Below, piece after piece: positions 1 to 12,800 of a stretch of DNA of 64,000 bases. The DNA comes from Puffinus mauretanicus (Eukaryota; Chordata; Aves; Procellariiformes; Procellariidae), in contig JAJKFH010001094.1 of assembly GCA_023333565.1 (NCBI GenBank), positions 2,914,001-2,978,000 of the forward strand, given 5' to 3'. The notes under the pieces are model-generated. The model did no database searches. It was given only the letters and a program-made list of their open reading frames with translations, and was not told where the DNA came from. Numbering within the stretch: position 1 is the stretch's first letter; each line of letters starts with the position of its first letter. The translations under genes and the position numbers were made by a program.

Positions 1-2999
1 GCATACGGACTAGTAGCGGGACCATATGGAGGGTGATGATATTATAGCAATAGATGTAATGGATCTGATTGTGATCTGGCTTGCGCCAGTTCTAGGCAGA
101 TGCAACTCCTTCAGCTCTAATGGACTTACCACAGCTTCACACTCAATGAAGTGAAACGAGTTTTGGGTACAATATATCTACATTAAGCAATGAAAGACTT
201 GTGATTTGTGTGATATCTTTTTTAATTTCTCTTTCTTTTTTTCTTTAACTAAAGTGCTAGCATGTTATGTGGGGAGACATTTCTTTATTCTTATTTACAG
301 TTGCCATTCTGTTTGTTGTAAGCTGTGTGTGGGTTCCTGTGCAAGACAAAGGCATGGCAATGCTCTGGCTGGGGAGCTTTGTGCCAGCTCTTCACTGAGG
401 AACTTCACAGCAGTTTTGGACGCATTTTTCTTCATTGGGAGTGGAGGGAAGAAAACAGAGCATGTGTGCATAGCGAAGGCAAACTTTCCAAACCTGGTTA
501 ATCTCACCGTACCCTTGCTGTGCAAACCCTGGCTGCTGTAAATGAAACGGAGCTGCGGCAAGCAAAAGCACAAGGAATAGAAGAAAGGAAACAAAGGAGA
601 GAAGTAATGGAGAAGATGGGGAGGTAACAAGCTAGGGAGAGAGGAGCACCGAGCAGCAGGTGGTAGGCTGTCATAGCAGCGCTGTCCTTAGAAAAGAAGA
701 AAGCGGAGGGAAATAATTTCTTTGCAGATAAAAAAGACCTAGAGTTTGGAGCTGTGCTGCCTTTCCTCTGCATGAGAACTTGCTTCCTGACAATCCATTT
801 CCCACCACTAGTCATCAGTTTTTCCTGAGAATGGGTGGCTGGAGTCAATGGGTGAATGCTCTTCTAAAAGAAGAGTTCCCAGCTTGGTTTAACATGTATA
901 GGCAATTCCCCCTCAGCTCCTGATCAGCACTTGGCTCTTCCCATAGGTGCATAAATTGATATTGAGCAGCAGGTCGGTTGACCCCAGTGAGCAACCCTGC
1001 ATTTGGAAGGACAGGGAGGAAAATGGGGGAAGGTGAACAGGGTAGAGAAGATGGGAAGCAGCAGAGAAGGCCAGGGCTGAAGAAAACATCAAGAAATTCA
1101 TTCCATGGCCCTCCTCCTCTTCTAGCCTCCTGCTTGGCTGTGGCTACAGCACATCTGATGTGTAGGCAGCACTCAGGGCCCAGGAATTTGTATGGCCTTG
1201 ACATTCGCAGGAATATGCCTTCTACAGTTGTTAGATATGCTTTTGTCTTGTCAACATGGGCAACGACCTGGTTAAGTCCAGGCCTGGGAGGCAGTCACAG
1301 ATTAGGAAAATTGTCTTTGGAGTTGTCTGTATGGGCCAATGTAAATTTGAAAAGGACAGTATGCTATTGTTTTACTTTTTTTGGCCACAGCTAAATAAAG
1401 AAAATATGTTGCAAATACAAGAGGTATCTACTTTCAGCTTTGCAGGCTTAAAAAGACTGATGATCTGGATAATAATCAAAGTTTGGGATTTCATTTTCCT
1501 ATAGGCTGCTTTGATGAAACATGAAGAAATATTGCCTTTCAAATGTTGTCCTTTGTGCAGAAAGACATTGCTGATTCTTTCAGCTGATCTGCTGCCTTTG
1601 CAATTGCCAGCTGGCTGTCAAGTAGAAGTCAATAGAAGGACGCACTGCGACAGCATGGTGGAGGGGCTGGAAAGGCAGCCCACAGGGTGACAGCATGTGA
1701 TACCCATGTACCTCCACAACAACTCTCTGCGACACAGTAAGGGTACAGAGCAAGAGTAACTCCATTGAACTGCACTAGTGTAAGACCAGGGCTTCAGCTG
1801 CACAGAGAAGTTTGAGGAGAGACATGATGTGACCACAGAGAGCAGAGCAAGATGCACTGTGAGAGCGACTCCTTCGCCACTCCGTCTCTTCCTCTTTACG
1901 CGCGTAGTCATTCTGCCCAAGTTCGCCGAGCCAGACTCAGGTCAGCCAACGGAAATGGCCCTGCGTCATTCCTCTTTCATGTGTATCTGTTGGACCACAT
2001 GATCTGTCAGAAAAGGCAGAAAAAGAGAAACTCATTGACAGTGAATGAAAAGGGGAAAATGATAGTTGAACCAGTGAAGTCCCCATGGGTCTTGCGGAAC
2101 CGATGAGGTGGAATTGCAGCGCAAGGCACGTCATGTGAGTGCATTAGCCATACTTGCAGTCATTCCGGTTGCCACAGCAGCTGTGCAATGCTGAGGGCCA
2201 GGGCAGACACCTCTGCAGAGTTGCAGAAGGGAAAATACTGCGTTTGTTCTGCTCTTAACTACAGTTGATGTCAATAGAGTCACAATCAACCCATGTGAAA
2301 GGAAAAGCATTTTTGGTTTGATTTTTGAATGTTTTAACCTGTTGCATAGTTCTATCAATCACCAATAATCTGCCTTTGAATGTAGCAACAATCCGCATTA
2401 CACTTACCCCAGAGCAATCCTTAATAATATAATTTTTGCTAATATGTCAAACGTTGCTAGGAAGCTACTCCTCAGTGAGGACTAGCTGTGTGGAAGGTTT
2501 CAGCTCTTGGAGTTCAGCTGTTTTTAATTACCCACACAGATAAGTGTAGCCATTTATTTTCTTTGAACTGGAAAAGGTTGCTTTTCTATTTTTAACCCCT
2601 GAAGACGGCTGAGTAATTCAAATGAAAGTCCTCAGTCCAGAAATAACCTTTTTTTTATTTTCGCCCTGTGAGGACCAAACCCAGTTTCTCATGAGCCAGG
2701 CTTTAACCCATAACTACTCAGTTCAGTTTTATTATATTCAGGTCAGGTTTTCATAGCTCGGTGATAACCATAGTATCTGAGCTCGTCCAGCAGGGCATTG
2801 AGCAACATGGCTTGCATTTGTCTTTTAAGAGAGAGTCCTTCTGGAGCAATGCTCACACAGAGAGGCACTACTTAGTAGGATTCTTCACTGAGTAAGATGC
2901 TACTCAACATGTATAAGGGTGACAAGATCTGGTCCAAAACAAACATGTATGACCAATTTTCCGAAAGAGCTCAGCATGTTGCCATTAATGTCACAATGG

Positions 3000-3255
3000 G
3001 GAGAGACTGCGTGCTAAGCACTTACAAAAATCTGGCCCTTGTTTGGATGTGAATGGGGGCTTGAGCGCTTTAAAAAATCTGGCTGCAATTGTGGGTGCTG
3101 AGTACTTAGGAAGCAGTGGTGGTCTTGAACCAGGGCTGCCATTACTCCCTGATTTACACCCTTGTCAGCCATTGATTTTCAGCAGAGTTACACCCTTCTG
3201 GAATTGGAGCAGCACAGTCAGGCTGCCATCGTTTGTAAATCAGAGCACATATAGA
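3000..3255. repeat. Degenerate ancient interspersed repeat
   Basis: Phrases such as aaaatctggccc, ggtgctgagtactta, gatttacaccc and cagagttacaccc are of a type I associate with very old, dispersed repeats in reptile and bird genomes. They are arranged in a 250-bp stretch just before the pentanucleotide repeat. I cannot name the family. One small open frame runs through it (3043-3258), but nothing supports coding. Confidence 0.3.
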
Positions 3256-3259
3256 TAGC

Positions 3260-3308
3260 TTTATTTTATTTTATTTTATTTTATTTTATTTTATTTTATT
3301 TTATTTTA
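3260..3308. repeat. (TTTTA)n microsatellite, about 10 copies
   Basis: A nearly perfect pentanucleotide repeat followed by an AT-rich tail to about 3325. Likely length-polymorphic. Confidence 0.95.
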
Positions 3309-4324
3309 ATATTTTTTTAAGAAAATGTTTTTGTAATATTACCCTGTTGCCTGAATCCGGGCTGCTCCTGACTGCCTGCCAGCTCCTAGATTAAATGTAA
3401 GTCATTACGGAATGTTTTCCTCACATGGGAAAGACTGGAGTGGCTCGGTGTTAGTTTTGCCCTCCAACATTAATTCTAATTACCTCAAAATGCAAACATG
3501 TTTGAGTTTCCAGCAGATGACATTATTTTCTCTTTGACATCAGACATCAAAGAAAGAAAAATAAACATGGGACAGTGACAGCATTAGGCCTCTAGTCATT
3601 TTTCAGAAGGTTTTTCATGTTCTGTTCCAGACTGGTTCTTCTTTAAGTCTTGTCTCGGATATTAGGGAGGGGAAAGGTTTACAGACTCAGAGACTGATGG
3701 AGTCTTTTCCCTTCCAGTTCTCTTTAAATAAGAGGGGGGTGGGGGGAAGAAGAGAAACAGTCTGGTTTAGATCAGGGTTGGAGTCTTGGTTTTTAGAGCC
3801 GCACACACACCCCAATACTTGGGTTATTTTCTAAAATTGATTTTTAGCCTTTCTTCTGAATGTTCATGGATGATACTGCTGCATTTAAAAATTGCAATAA
3901 TTCAAAGAGAATAGAAATTTGACAAATGTGGAATATTTTGCCTGTGCCTAGCAAACACGAGAGCACAACCTCAGAATTTTGCAGATGTTTAGTACTTTCG
4001 AGACATTATTCTTTGGTCAGGTGTCACTGCTGCTGGAAGCTGATGTTGTCAGATATTCCCTCTACAGAGCACTGACCTTTCAGACATTTCAAGTCCGTAG
4101 GATTTGAAAATGGACCAACCAAGGGAGCTGCCTCTCCTTCTACTTGTCAGGGTTTCAGATGTGCCAGCTTTCACCCCCATGGCTTTCGTGAAGCCGTGAC
4201 GCTGGCAGCTCCAGGTCAGCCTTCTTGCAACCTGACACAGGGGCAGGACCCTCTCGCCTGCACCGCTGCCTGCACCCAGAGCCCACTTCTTCCCTGTTTT
4301 GTCCAGGCTCCTAGGGTGACCCTG

Positions 4325-4480
4325 GAGCTCGTGTTCGAGCCTCTCTCTGCATCTGAAAAATGGAAATAATACCACTGCTCAATCTGACAGACGCCATGGA
4401 GAGAAGTAATGGCTCAATGATTAGAGACCCTGACTGTGCTTTGGTGAGGCAGGCTATAGAAAAGTCTATACAAGAAATCA
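4325..4480 (+). mobile_element. MIR-like SINE relic
   Basis: The stretch gagcctctctctgcatctg, followed by aaaatggaaataatacc, matches the order of the 3' part of MIR-type SINEs (…gcctcagtttcctcatctgtaaaatgggaataat…). The flanking sequence is too decayed to fix ends or target duplications. Known to be common across amniotes. Confidence 0.4.
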
Positions 4481-4838
4481 AATCATGGGAAAATTACAGA
4501 AGTCTCTTCCCAAGGACTGGGATAACAAGGTTATTGCAGGACATGGCTAAGATGCACTGTGCTGGCAGAGCTGTGTAGGGAAGCTTGGACAACACATCTG
4601 TGCTACTTGCTCCTCACTTTCTTGAGCACTAAAACTGACTCACGAGTTTTAAAAAAGGTCAGCTTGTGACGGACACAGCCTGCAGGAGCTGGTGCCATTG
4701 CTGTTCAGCATGCTCCTTTCTTCCCCGATGGAAAAATAGCTCCTTCCACTGCACGGGGCAAGGAGTAGTTTTTTATAACACATATACCCACACCCACACC
4801 CTCCATTTAAAAAGTGTAGAAACAGATTCATTTTCAGT

Positions 4839-4866
4839 TAATAAATAACAATAAATAAATAAATAA
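4839..4866. repeat. (AAAT)n-like simple repeat
   Basis: An imperfect tetranucleotide run (aataaataacaataaataa…). A CA/CACACC-rich stretch sits just upstream at about 4778-4802. Confidence 0.8.
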
Positions 4867-7800
4867 GCACTGTGCTCTGCAGTTGTTGCCTGCGGTGTGA
4901 GCTGTAGCATTTTGAAGTGTTCTCGTTGGGACGCCACAAATGTTTGTAATAAAGCTGACTGGCAAAATCTTGGGCCGGAGCCTCTGGGCTGCTCAGCCAG
5001 CTTCACACCCATCCTCCCAACCCATTTTCCCTTGCTGTGTGCCCAGGGCAGGCAGCAGATCCCCAGGGGCCCTGCAAGGGCTGTGGGCTGGGGTGGCTGG
5101 GCCGGTGGGCATCAGCCAGCCCATCTCGGGCTCTCTGGAGCATGTTTATCCTCATGTTGAGGCAGCTGAGGATGGTGGAAAGATAAAAGGGTGGAAAGAT
5201 GCACTAAAATCATTTTTGCATCTCTCCTCTGTTCTTGCAGTGGACACAGCTGTAGCCTAGAGCCTGATGCTGTCAGACTGAAATTTTTCCAAGAGATTTT
5301 ATTTAGTCATTCTGTGCAATACCTGGAAACTTCCCTGCAACACTCCTTCTGCCAGGAAGCATTGTAAGAAGGACCATGGATCCCTTCACAAAAGGTAGAG
5401 AGAAAATACTTGATTGAGGAACATGCTTTACTTTTCCAAAACCACCTACGGTGACTCTGGGAGAGGTCTAGCAGGAGACATCCTGAAGGGCTCTTTTGAA
5501 AAAGAGAGTACTGAAAACCTGCCCTACAAAAGTCAGTGTTTCCATTTGGGCACTCAGAAATGAATGTACTTAAAATCAAGCTTTGTACGGAAATTTGAAC
5601 CAGCCTGAATACTAATATTGGCAACAGCTTTGCATGTTGATAGAGCATACCAATCCTTTTCGGGCAGAGTGTATCATTTGGGGATATGTTTTCAAAATTA
5701 GATAACCAAAATGTTCTTACAAATGGATTTGATTACTTTCTGCCTGTACAAGACCAGGTTTTTGTAAGGGAATGGACAACTGCCTGAGGATAAATGGTGG
5801 TGGAGTACGTGAGTATCCTTTTTCGCACACATCAGTGCATATTTGGTATATGAGGTGGTGCTTACACAGTTTTCCTTTCACTGTTCAGGCAGCCAGTTTT
5901 TGAAATGTGGCCTGTGGTGTTTCTGCTTCTTTGATGTTTTTTAATGAGATCTAGTTATTTTAACATGTCCATTATATCTAATTCTCTGCTAAGGCCATCT
6001 CAAGGCTTCAGAGGAAATCTGAATCAGCCTTTATTACGTTCAACCTATTTCACCCATCTCTAATTTAAATGAAAAGGGACCTGTATCCTCTGGTAATATG
6101 ACATTCACAACTTTGTATTTATGATGTGAGAGAGCCTCCTGCTCCAGAAATGCACAGGCCTTCCTTTACAGTTAGCAGAGGGTCTGTTGGCCGCTAGAAA
6201 CATCAGGCCATTGAGGAGTGGGTGAGTTGGTCTCGTCTCTTCTGGATGCTGAGTGACGGATAATAGACAGAGTTACATGCACACATTTAGAGTCAGCCCG
6301 GTGCTTCACCCAAGGCCATAAACGGTACTGGAACATTCCAACGATACTGGAACAGGATTACATCTTCAGTGAAGTCTGAACCACTCACTGCTGGGACTCC
6401 ACCATGGGAACAAGCCTTACCCAAATCAGTTTGTGCTCAAGCTGTTGCTATAAATCAGCTGCATGCTTTGCAGGATGTAGGACGACTGTGTACAGCACAG
6501 GCTTGCTCGTGAGAGGTACTGGGCACCCCCAGCCCTTTGCTGGGATCATTGCACGTACAGAGATTGCTCAATCATTCCTCAGGTCAAGTCCTCACTAAAT
6601 TGTATCCCTAGCAACAATATAAATGTACAAAGCTGAACAAAATGATGCACATGTGTGATAAGTAGCGACGTGTCCATTAATATTGCGTGACTTGGTGGAA
6701 GAGAGATTTTTCTAGTGCAACTTCAGAAGTGCTTAGGACAACAAGATATTCTCTGTGGGAGCCGTCTACTTTCCACGTGGAAAATGCATGATGGGGTTTT
6801 GGGTAGGATTGGATGTATTTTGCTGCTTTGAATTACTGTCTGGATGAGTCAAGCTATTTTTTGTCATGTCTGATCTCTGCGGTGCTGGCGAATGGTTATT
6901 TCTGCGTGGACAGTGCATTAAAGTTCCCGTTAATGGTCAGGTTCTCTTCAGCTGCAGATATTAATCTTTTTAAATGAAAACAAGTATTTTAAAATAATTC
7001 CTCTGTTATCAATACCTGTTTGGCAGTTTCACTCTTTGTGAAGCATATGTCTGGCTAGGATTCAGAGCTGGTTTTGGAAGAGATGGCCTATTGCCATACC
7101 CCCTTACTGTTTCTTTAAAATCTGGCTGTAGTGCATCTTTAAGCTTTGTGGAGTTTTTTTTTTTCTCTCTCTCTGTTTCATGCCTAGCAGTGGTGCTTTA
7201 TACATTCATTAAGAATGTCTAGAAATAAAGATAAGGAATTTGGGAAACTGTAAATGTCCTTATCTCTGTTGCAGGTGCAGGTAGAATGAGTACACGGGAG
7301 AAAAGTATTGTTTTGCATGAGGTAACAGCTGCCATTGCTGTAGGTACTGAGTGAGGCTGTGCTGCAGTCATTAATCTTGTACTCCTCCTGTAGCCTGTCA
7401 CTAATGAGAAATAAAAGCAAGAACATCGTTGTTTGGGGATTAGAAATGGAGGAAGGAATGCCATTCAGGAGGGAAGACCCAAATCCACTACCGATAGTAG
7501 CTGAGCATCTTTTCAGATGAAGCTTGGTCTTCTGAGCTAACACCACTTACCTAGTAGTATGTCTTGTAGAGAAATAGTGTCTAGGTACTTTCAGTAGGTG
7601 CCGTGTTTGGGACAGGAGGTGACCTTCACATCCACGTTCATATTATCCGGGGGGGGAGGTTGTACAAAATAACCATCCCTTGCTGAACCTACATGCAGCC
7701 AGAGCCTGATCACAACTGTATGAATGGCAGTAGAGAGCTCATATCACAAGCTGTTTTATTATCCTGTCCATTATTACTATGCAGCTAGTACACCAAGTAA

Positions 7801-8433
7801 TGATTGCAACAAAAAAAATCATTATGATTTAGATATTTACAAACATGATGTTTTATAATTGCTTGAAATTCTAAGATCTACTGGAAAGGAAAACATACCT
7901 TCCAAAGCCAAAAATATACAAGAAACATGAACAATATGGTCTGTGCTGCCCTGTACTACCAATGTTTGGATAGCAGTCAATTGCTCCTATCTGCCAGAGA
8001 TTAAGCTGGCAATATATGTACAGGGACACCTACAGAAGTTCTTCATAGCATGTTCAGTTCAAGATTAGCTCTCTGGGAAATGCCACATAAGAAAGACAAC
8101 AGGCAGTCAGGATATTCTAGTGATTTATCATGTGGTCGGTGGGAGGAAAGTGAGTGCCCTGGGTGCCTAGCAAGCCTATTGTGTGTGCAATGGTGATACA
8201 CCATGCAAACTGGGCAGCTGTTTCACCCTGAGGTCCTCAGGGTGAAAGATAGGTTCTGGTTCCTAGCCACTGGACCATGTCATATGTCATGTAACATGCA
8301 TACTGCTCCAGTTGTCCTGTGTGGCCTCTTGACAGCCCCACTTTGTAAGATACCTTTTGCACATGCCTTTCTCAGCACATCTGTGAACTCCTGAATGTGC
8401 TGTGGGAAACATAGACCAGCCGAATGGCCTTCT

Positions 8434-9570
8434 ATGATGGAGTGACTACATCAGTGGACAAAGGAAGAGCTACGGACGTCATCTGTCTTCTGTAGGGCCT
8501 TTGACACGGTCCCCCACAACATCCTTCTCTCTGAATTGGAGAGATATGGATTTGATGGATGGACTATTCGGTGGATAAGGAATTGGCTGGATGGTTGCAT
8601 CCAGAGAGTAGTGGTCAACGGCTCAATGTCTGGATGGAGATCAGAGACGAGTGGGTGTCCCTCAGGGGTCCATATTGGGACCAGTACTGTTTAATGTCCT
8701 CATCAATGACATAGACAGTGGGATCGAGTGCACCCTCAGCAAGTTTGCAGACGACACCAAGCCGAGTGGTGCAGTTGACACGCCTGAGGGACGGGATGCC
8801 ATCCAGAGGGACCTGGACAAGCTTGAGAAGTGGGCCCGTGTGAACCTCATGAGGCTCAACAAGGCCAAGTGCAAGGTCCCACACCTTGGGTCAGGGCAAT
8901 CCCTGGTATCAATACAGGCTGGGGGATGAAGGGATTGAGAGCAGCCCTGCCAAGAATGACCTGGGGGTACTGGTGGATGAAAAGCTGGACATGAGCCAAC
9001 AATGTGCGTTCGCAGCCCAAAAAGCCAACCGTATTCTGGGCTGCATCAAAAGAAGCGTGGCCAGCCGGTCGAGGGTGGTGATTCTACCTCTCTACTCTGC
9101 TCTGGTGAGACCCCACCTGGAGTACTGCGTCCAGCTCTGGAGCCCTCAGCACAGGAAAGACATGGACCTGTTGGAGTGGGTCCAGAGGAGGGCCACGAAA
9201 ATGATCAGAGGGGTGGAACGCCTCTCCTATGAGAAAAGCCTGAGAGAGTTGGGGTTGTTCAGCCTGGAGAAGAGAAGGCTCCAGGGAGACCTTATTGCAG
9301 CCTTTCAATACTTAAAGGGGGCTTATAAGAAAGATGGGGACAGAATTTTTAGCAGGGTCTGTAGCAATATGACAAGCGGGAATGGTTTTGAATTAAAAGA
9401 AAGTAGATTCAGACTTTATATAAGGAAGACATTTTTTACGATGAGGGTGGTGAAACATTGGACCAGGTTGCCCAGGGAGGTTGTAGATGCCCCATCCCTG
9501 GAAACATTCAAACATCTTGTTGTGGGAAGAAGATCTCTGACTGCCCATGTCCAACTGATCAAATCCTCCT
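8434..9570 (+). mobile_element. CR1 LINE, 5'-truncated and inactivated
   Basis: This is the 3' part of a CR1 non-LTR retrotransposon, the dominant LINE of birds. The reverse transcriptase C-terminus is readable in pieces. Frame 1 from 8491 holds [20 protein letters not shown]. Frame 2 from 8651 holds [20 protein letters not shown] and the catalytic FADD box. Frame 3 from 8886 holds [36 protein letters not shown] and the C-terminal [12 protein letters not shown]. There is one extra G near 8650, another frame shift near 8900 and an indel before 8491, so no full protein can be made. The 5' breakpoint near 8434 is typical of truncated insertions. The terminal octamer repeat of CR1 is not clearly seen, so the 3' boundary is approximate. 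Confidence 0.93.
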
Positions 9571-12500
9571 GGATAAGATACTGAGGACGTACTGGAAAGG
9601 GATGCTAAATTGGATAAAAGAGCCATGCTGTTAGGGGTGTCTAATTCCTTTTGATTTCAAATGCTTGTGAAAATCAGAGCCTACCTCCATATTGTGGCAC
9701 CAAAGCAGTCTGGTTTTCAAATGCGATGAGCACTAAATAGCCCTGTCAAAACTGAGACCTCTCCATCAGGCTGTTTATATAAGATACCAACAAAAAGCTT
9801 CCTTGGTACATGTAAGGTTCCTGTTTGTTTGTAGTTCCAGTCCTTCCTGTAGCCTTTTCACGGCACACACATATTCCACGTGCATCCCAGTACGAAGTGT
9901 GTGCATGGGCTAATGTTTCTAGTGGAGTCCGACGCCCACAGCTTGAGACAGTGCTCATCTTTCAACATGTCATTTAGTAAGCAACCAAAGAGAGACATAT
10001 TGTCCTCTCAATATTACTGGGTTCAGCTGTGAACCATGGGAAGAAACCCTTCTATATGTAAACGTAGGGATGGGGGCTGAGCCTGAGCAGACGGGATGGA
10101 AGAAAAGGAAGGACCCATCTGTATTTCTGGGATGATAAATCGGTACCAGTGGGAAGCAGGATGTACCGACTACCTGGTTGTTGGGAGGGGGGCAGCGTTT
10201 CACGGCGGAGGCATGTTATAATAAGAAGTTCAAGGAATCCGCTGTGATTCAACAGCTGGTTCAATCAAACCAGCTGAAACTGCCTTCAATACCATCCTGG
10301 ACCAGATTTTTCAGAAGAATTCAGCAGCTTGGTAGCTAAGCCCTTTTGCAAAACATCTTGCCACTTATTGTCACAATAGAAGCTGCTGGATGCTGACCAC
10401 TTCAGAGAAGCTGGACCAAATGCGAGATGCCAAGCACTTGAAACTCTGGCATTGAGCTCTGTGGAGAATTTGATCCATTATGTGCTGCTCCACTTCAAAG
10501 CGGGTAGCAGCTTGTGACAACCGTACAGCATCACAGCAAATGTCACTTTTTGTGCAAACATTTAACCAACAGAAAGCGGCTTTTTAGCGTGGTAGTAAAT
10601 TTCACCCAAATTTGAATTTGCTTTGATTTTTTTTAGAATTTTCACTGAATGGAAAAGAAATACTGGGTTTGGGCTTTTCTGATGAAAATATTTACAAAAT
10701 TTTCAGGGTAGCTTGGGGTGCAGGAATGACAGAGGAAAGTAGTGTTTCCTCACCAAGTCTTGTTTACTGTTTTCTGATAAAACAAAAAGAACATTATTAG
10801 GACAAGTTTAAAACCAGAAAGAGAGATGAAACCTATTCTTCTGAGATTTTCTGTCATTTTCTTCACAGATTCATGTTTTAACTTTGGGAGAAGAGAAAGA
10901 ACCCACACCTTCTGAAAGGAAAGAGGAAGACAGTTTAGCACAGACCAAGAGATGCAGTTCAACTCTGCAATCTGGGTTCAGACCCATCACCAGCTTTTAG
11001 TATAATCTTTCTTTGGATATTCTTTTTCTTAAATCAAAACCAGGGATTATACAGCTGTTGAGATAAGAATAATTAAGAACAATGCATTTCCTTTTAAAGC
11101 TCCTCAAAGGATAACCTCTAATAAGATGAATTGAGCGTCTCATTCAGGCCACACACAAATGATGGCTCATATTTAGTAACAACATTTTTTGGGGCAAAGA
11201 TAAGCTAATTTTACTCAAGAACAGAGGGTGGTCTTTAAGCCTTGCATTTGTCAAAGAAACAAGCACATTTTTATCTATTGCATATAATCTTCCACAGCTC
11301 AAGAGGAATAATGTAGGGGGAGGGAAATTCAGGCAATGTATTTATGTTGGAGCACAGGCCTGAGCATTTGAACAGAGCATAAAGTTAAAGAGACAACGGG
11401 CTAGATTGCGGAAACCTCACTTGCACTCCAAGACTTGTATGTGCTGATGCCGTTGCTTCTGTAGGTACTCAGCCTTGCAAATAAGTGCTGGATGATTTGT
11501 GATCTGGGTGCCACAGAGCTCGTCTGGATTTATACAGAAACTGAAAATCAGTTTCTCATAGCTAACATCTCTGTTGCTTTTCTTAATGCACTTTTCTTTC
11601 TATGGAAAAGATTCACTACTGATCTACACGGAGCGTCAGCAACATCATCACAGTGGAAGTGAGCCTGCAGGATGCTGGGGGATCCCTGTGATCCTCTGCT
11701 CCCTCCCCAAACCTGCTGGGATCTGTGCCCTGTGGGTGCTTAGCACTGGATGGTCCTGCTCTCGCAGGATCCAGAAAGGCACAGTCAGACAAGGAATTAC
11801 GACCCACGGCTGGTACGTGATCCCTCTTGTTCTGAACACCCGCTAAGAGAGTGGCTCACAGTTTGCTCCCATGCACACTAGTGTGAATCCAAAGAAGCGC
11901 GGTGAGGATGCTCCTGGGTAGCCTTTGCGCAGGGTGTTGGAGAGCAGAGCACAATCTAGTGCTGGTTCTCCATGCTTGTGAAACTGGCCTCATTTGGAAG
12001 AGTTCATGAGGGAGAGCCTTAATGTGGAGAAAAGGCAAGACATAGTGCAAAACATGCCACTGACAGGTTCTCCTCCTCCCCTCGAGACATTTCACCTGAA
12101 AAAAGAGAAGTACCAGCTGGAGTTATAAATGATTCCAGCTCCTAATTGCCAAATGCTTCCCCTCTCCCCTTTGTATCTGTTACAGATGCATCATCCACAT
12201 ATGAATGTTTCCTGGAATTTGGTTCCAGAGATTTGAGCCTGTGAAGTTTTGGGGCCAGACTTACTCAAATGGAACTCCCAGGGAGCAGAAATTGCTTCTC
12301 TGTTTAAATCAAGAGGCTTATCAGGGAACGTTAAATGATTTTTTTACAGCTAAAAGTCAAAAGATCTGACCAGTCTTCTCCTTGCTATTTGCTGCATATC
12401 TTTCAAATTAAAAATAAAAAGAAAACACAAAACCAACAAAAAAACCCTCTTTCCAGTCCCCCTGGTCCTCCAGACAGCCAAGTCTGTTCCTGTCACCACC

Positions 12501-12599
12501 CTTCTAATTACTGGAAAGACCCCACTTGGCTGGAGAGATCAATGCAGGATTGTTTTACACCAGCCCAGATATTTTGCCTGCTTAAGCAGAATCTAAAAG

Positions 12600-12800
12600 A
12601 CTAATAGAGTGATCCATTAGCCAATCAAAGAGCATTCAATCAAGCAGTGCTCTGCATTTATCCAGCATTTTTCACCAGCAGCGATTAAGCATTCATTGAT
12701 TACAAGCATTAATTAGGTCTAATCGCATGCCTGCAAATGAGGTGTTATGAAAACATGAAAATGAGCGCTGTGTTTTCAAATGGATTTTGGTGGTGAAGAA
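12600..12800. promoter_or_regulatory. Candidate conserved enhancer, homeodomain-motif rich
   Basis: A dense cluster of TAAT/ATTA cores and related sites: ATTGATTAC and AGCATTAATTAGG near 12693-12717, taatcgcatgc after it, and a TCF/LEF-like atcaaag near 12626. The stretch has no low-complexity character and no repeat resemblance. Such composition is typical of developmental enhancers in the deserts flanking genes such as GLI3. Conservation itself was not tested. Confidence 0.3.

Larger units (their letters stand above)
1..8433. other. Intergenic sequence distal to GLI3
   Basis: No supportable gene, RNA gene or intact transposon. The open frames present are short (120 codons or less) and of no recognisable family. 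Noted inside: the MIR-like relic at 4.3-4.5 kb, the ancient repeat near 3.0-3.25 kb, simple repeats at 3.26 and 4.84 kb, a T/CT-rich run near 7150-7172 and a short G-run near 7650. Confidence 0.7.

Noticed and set aside
8651..9584. Two adjacent open frames that might be taken for host genes
   Set aside because: They are frame-shifted pieces of the CR1 reverse transcriptase.
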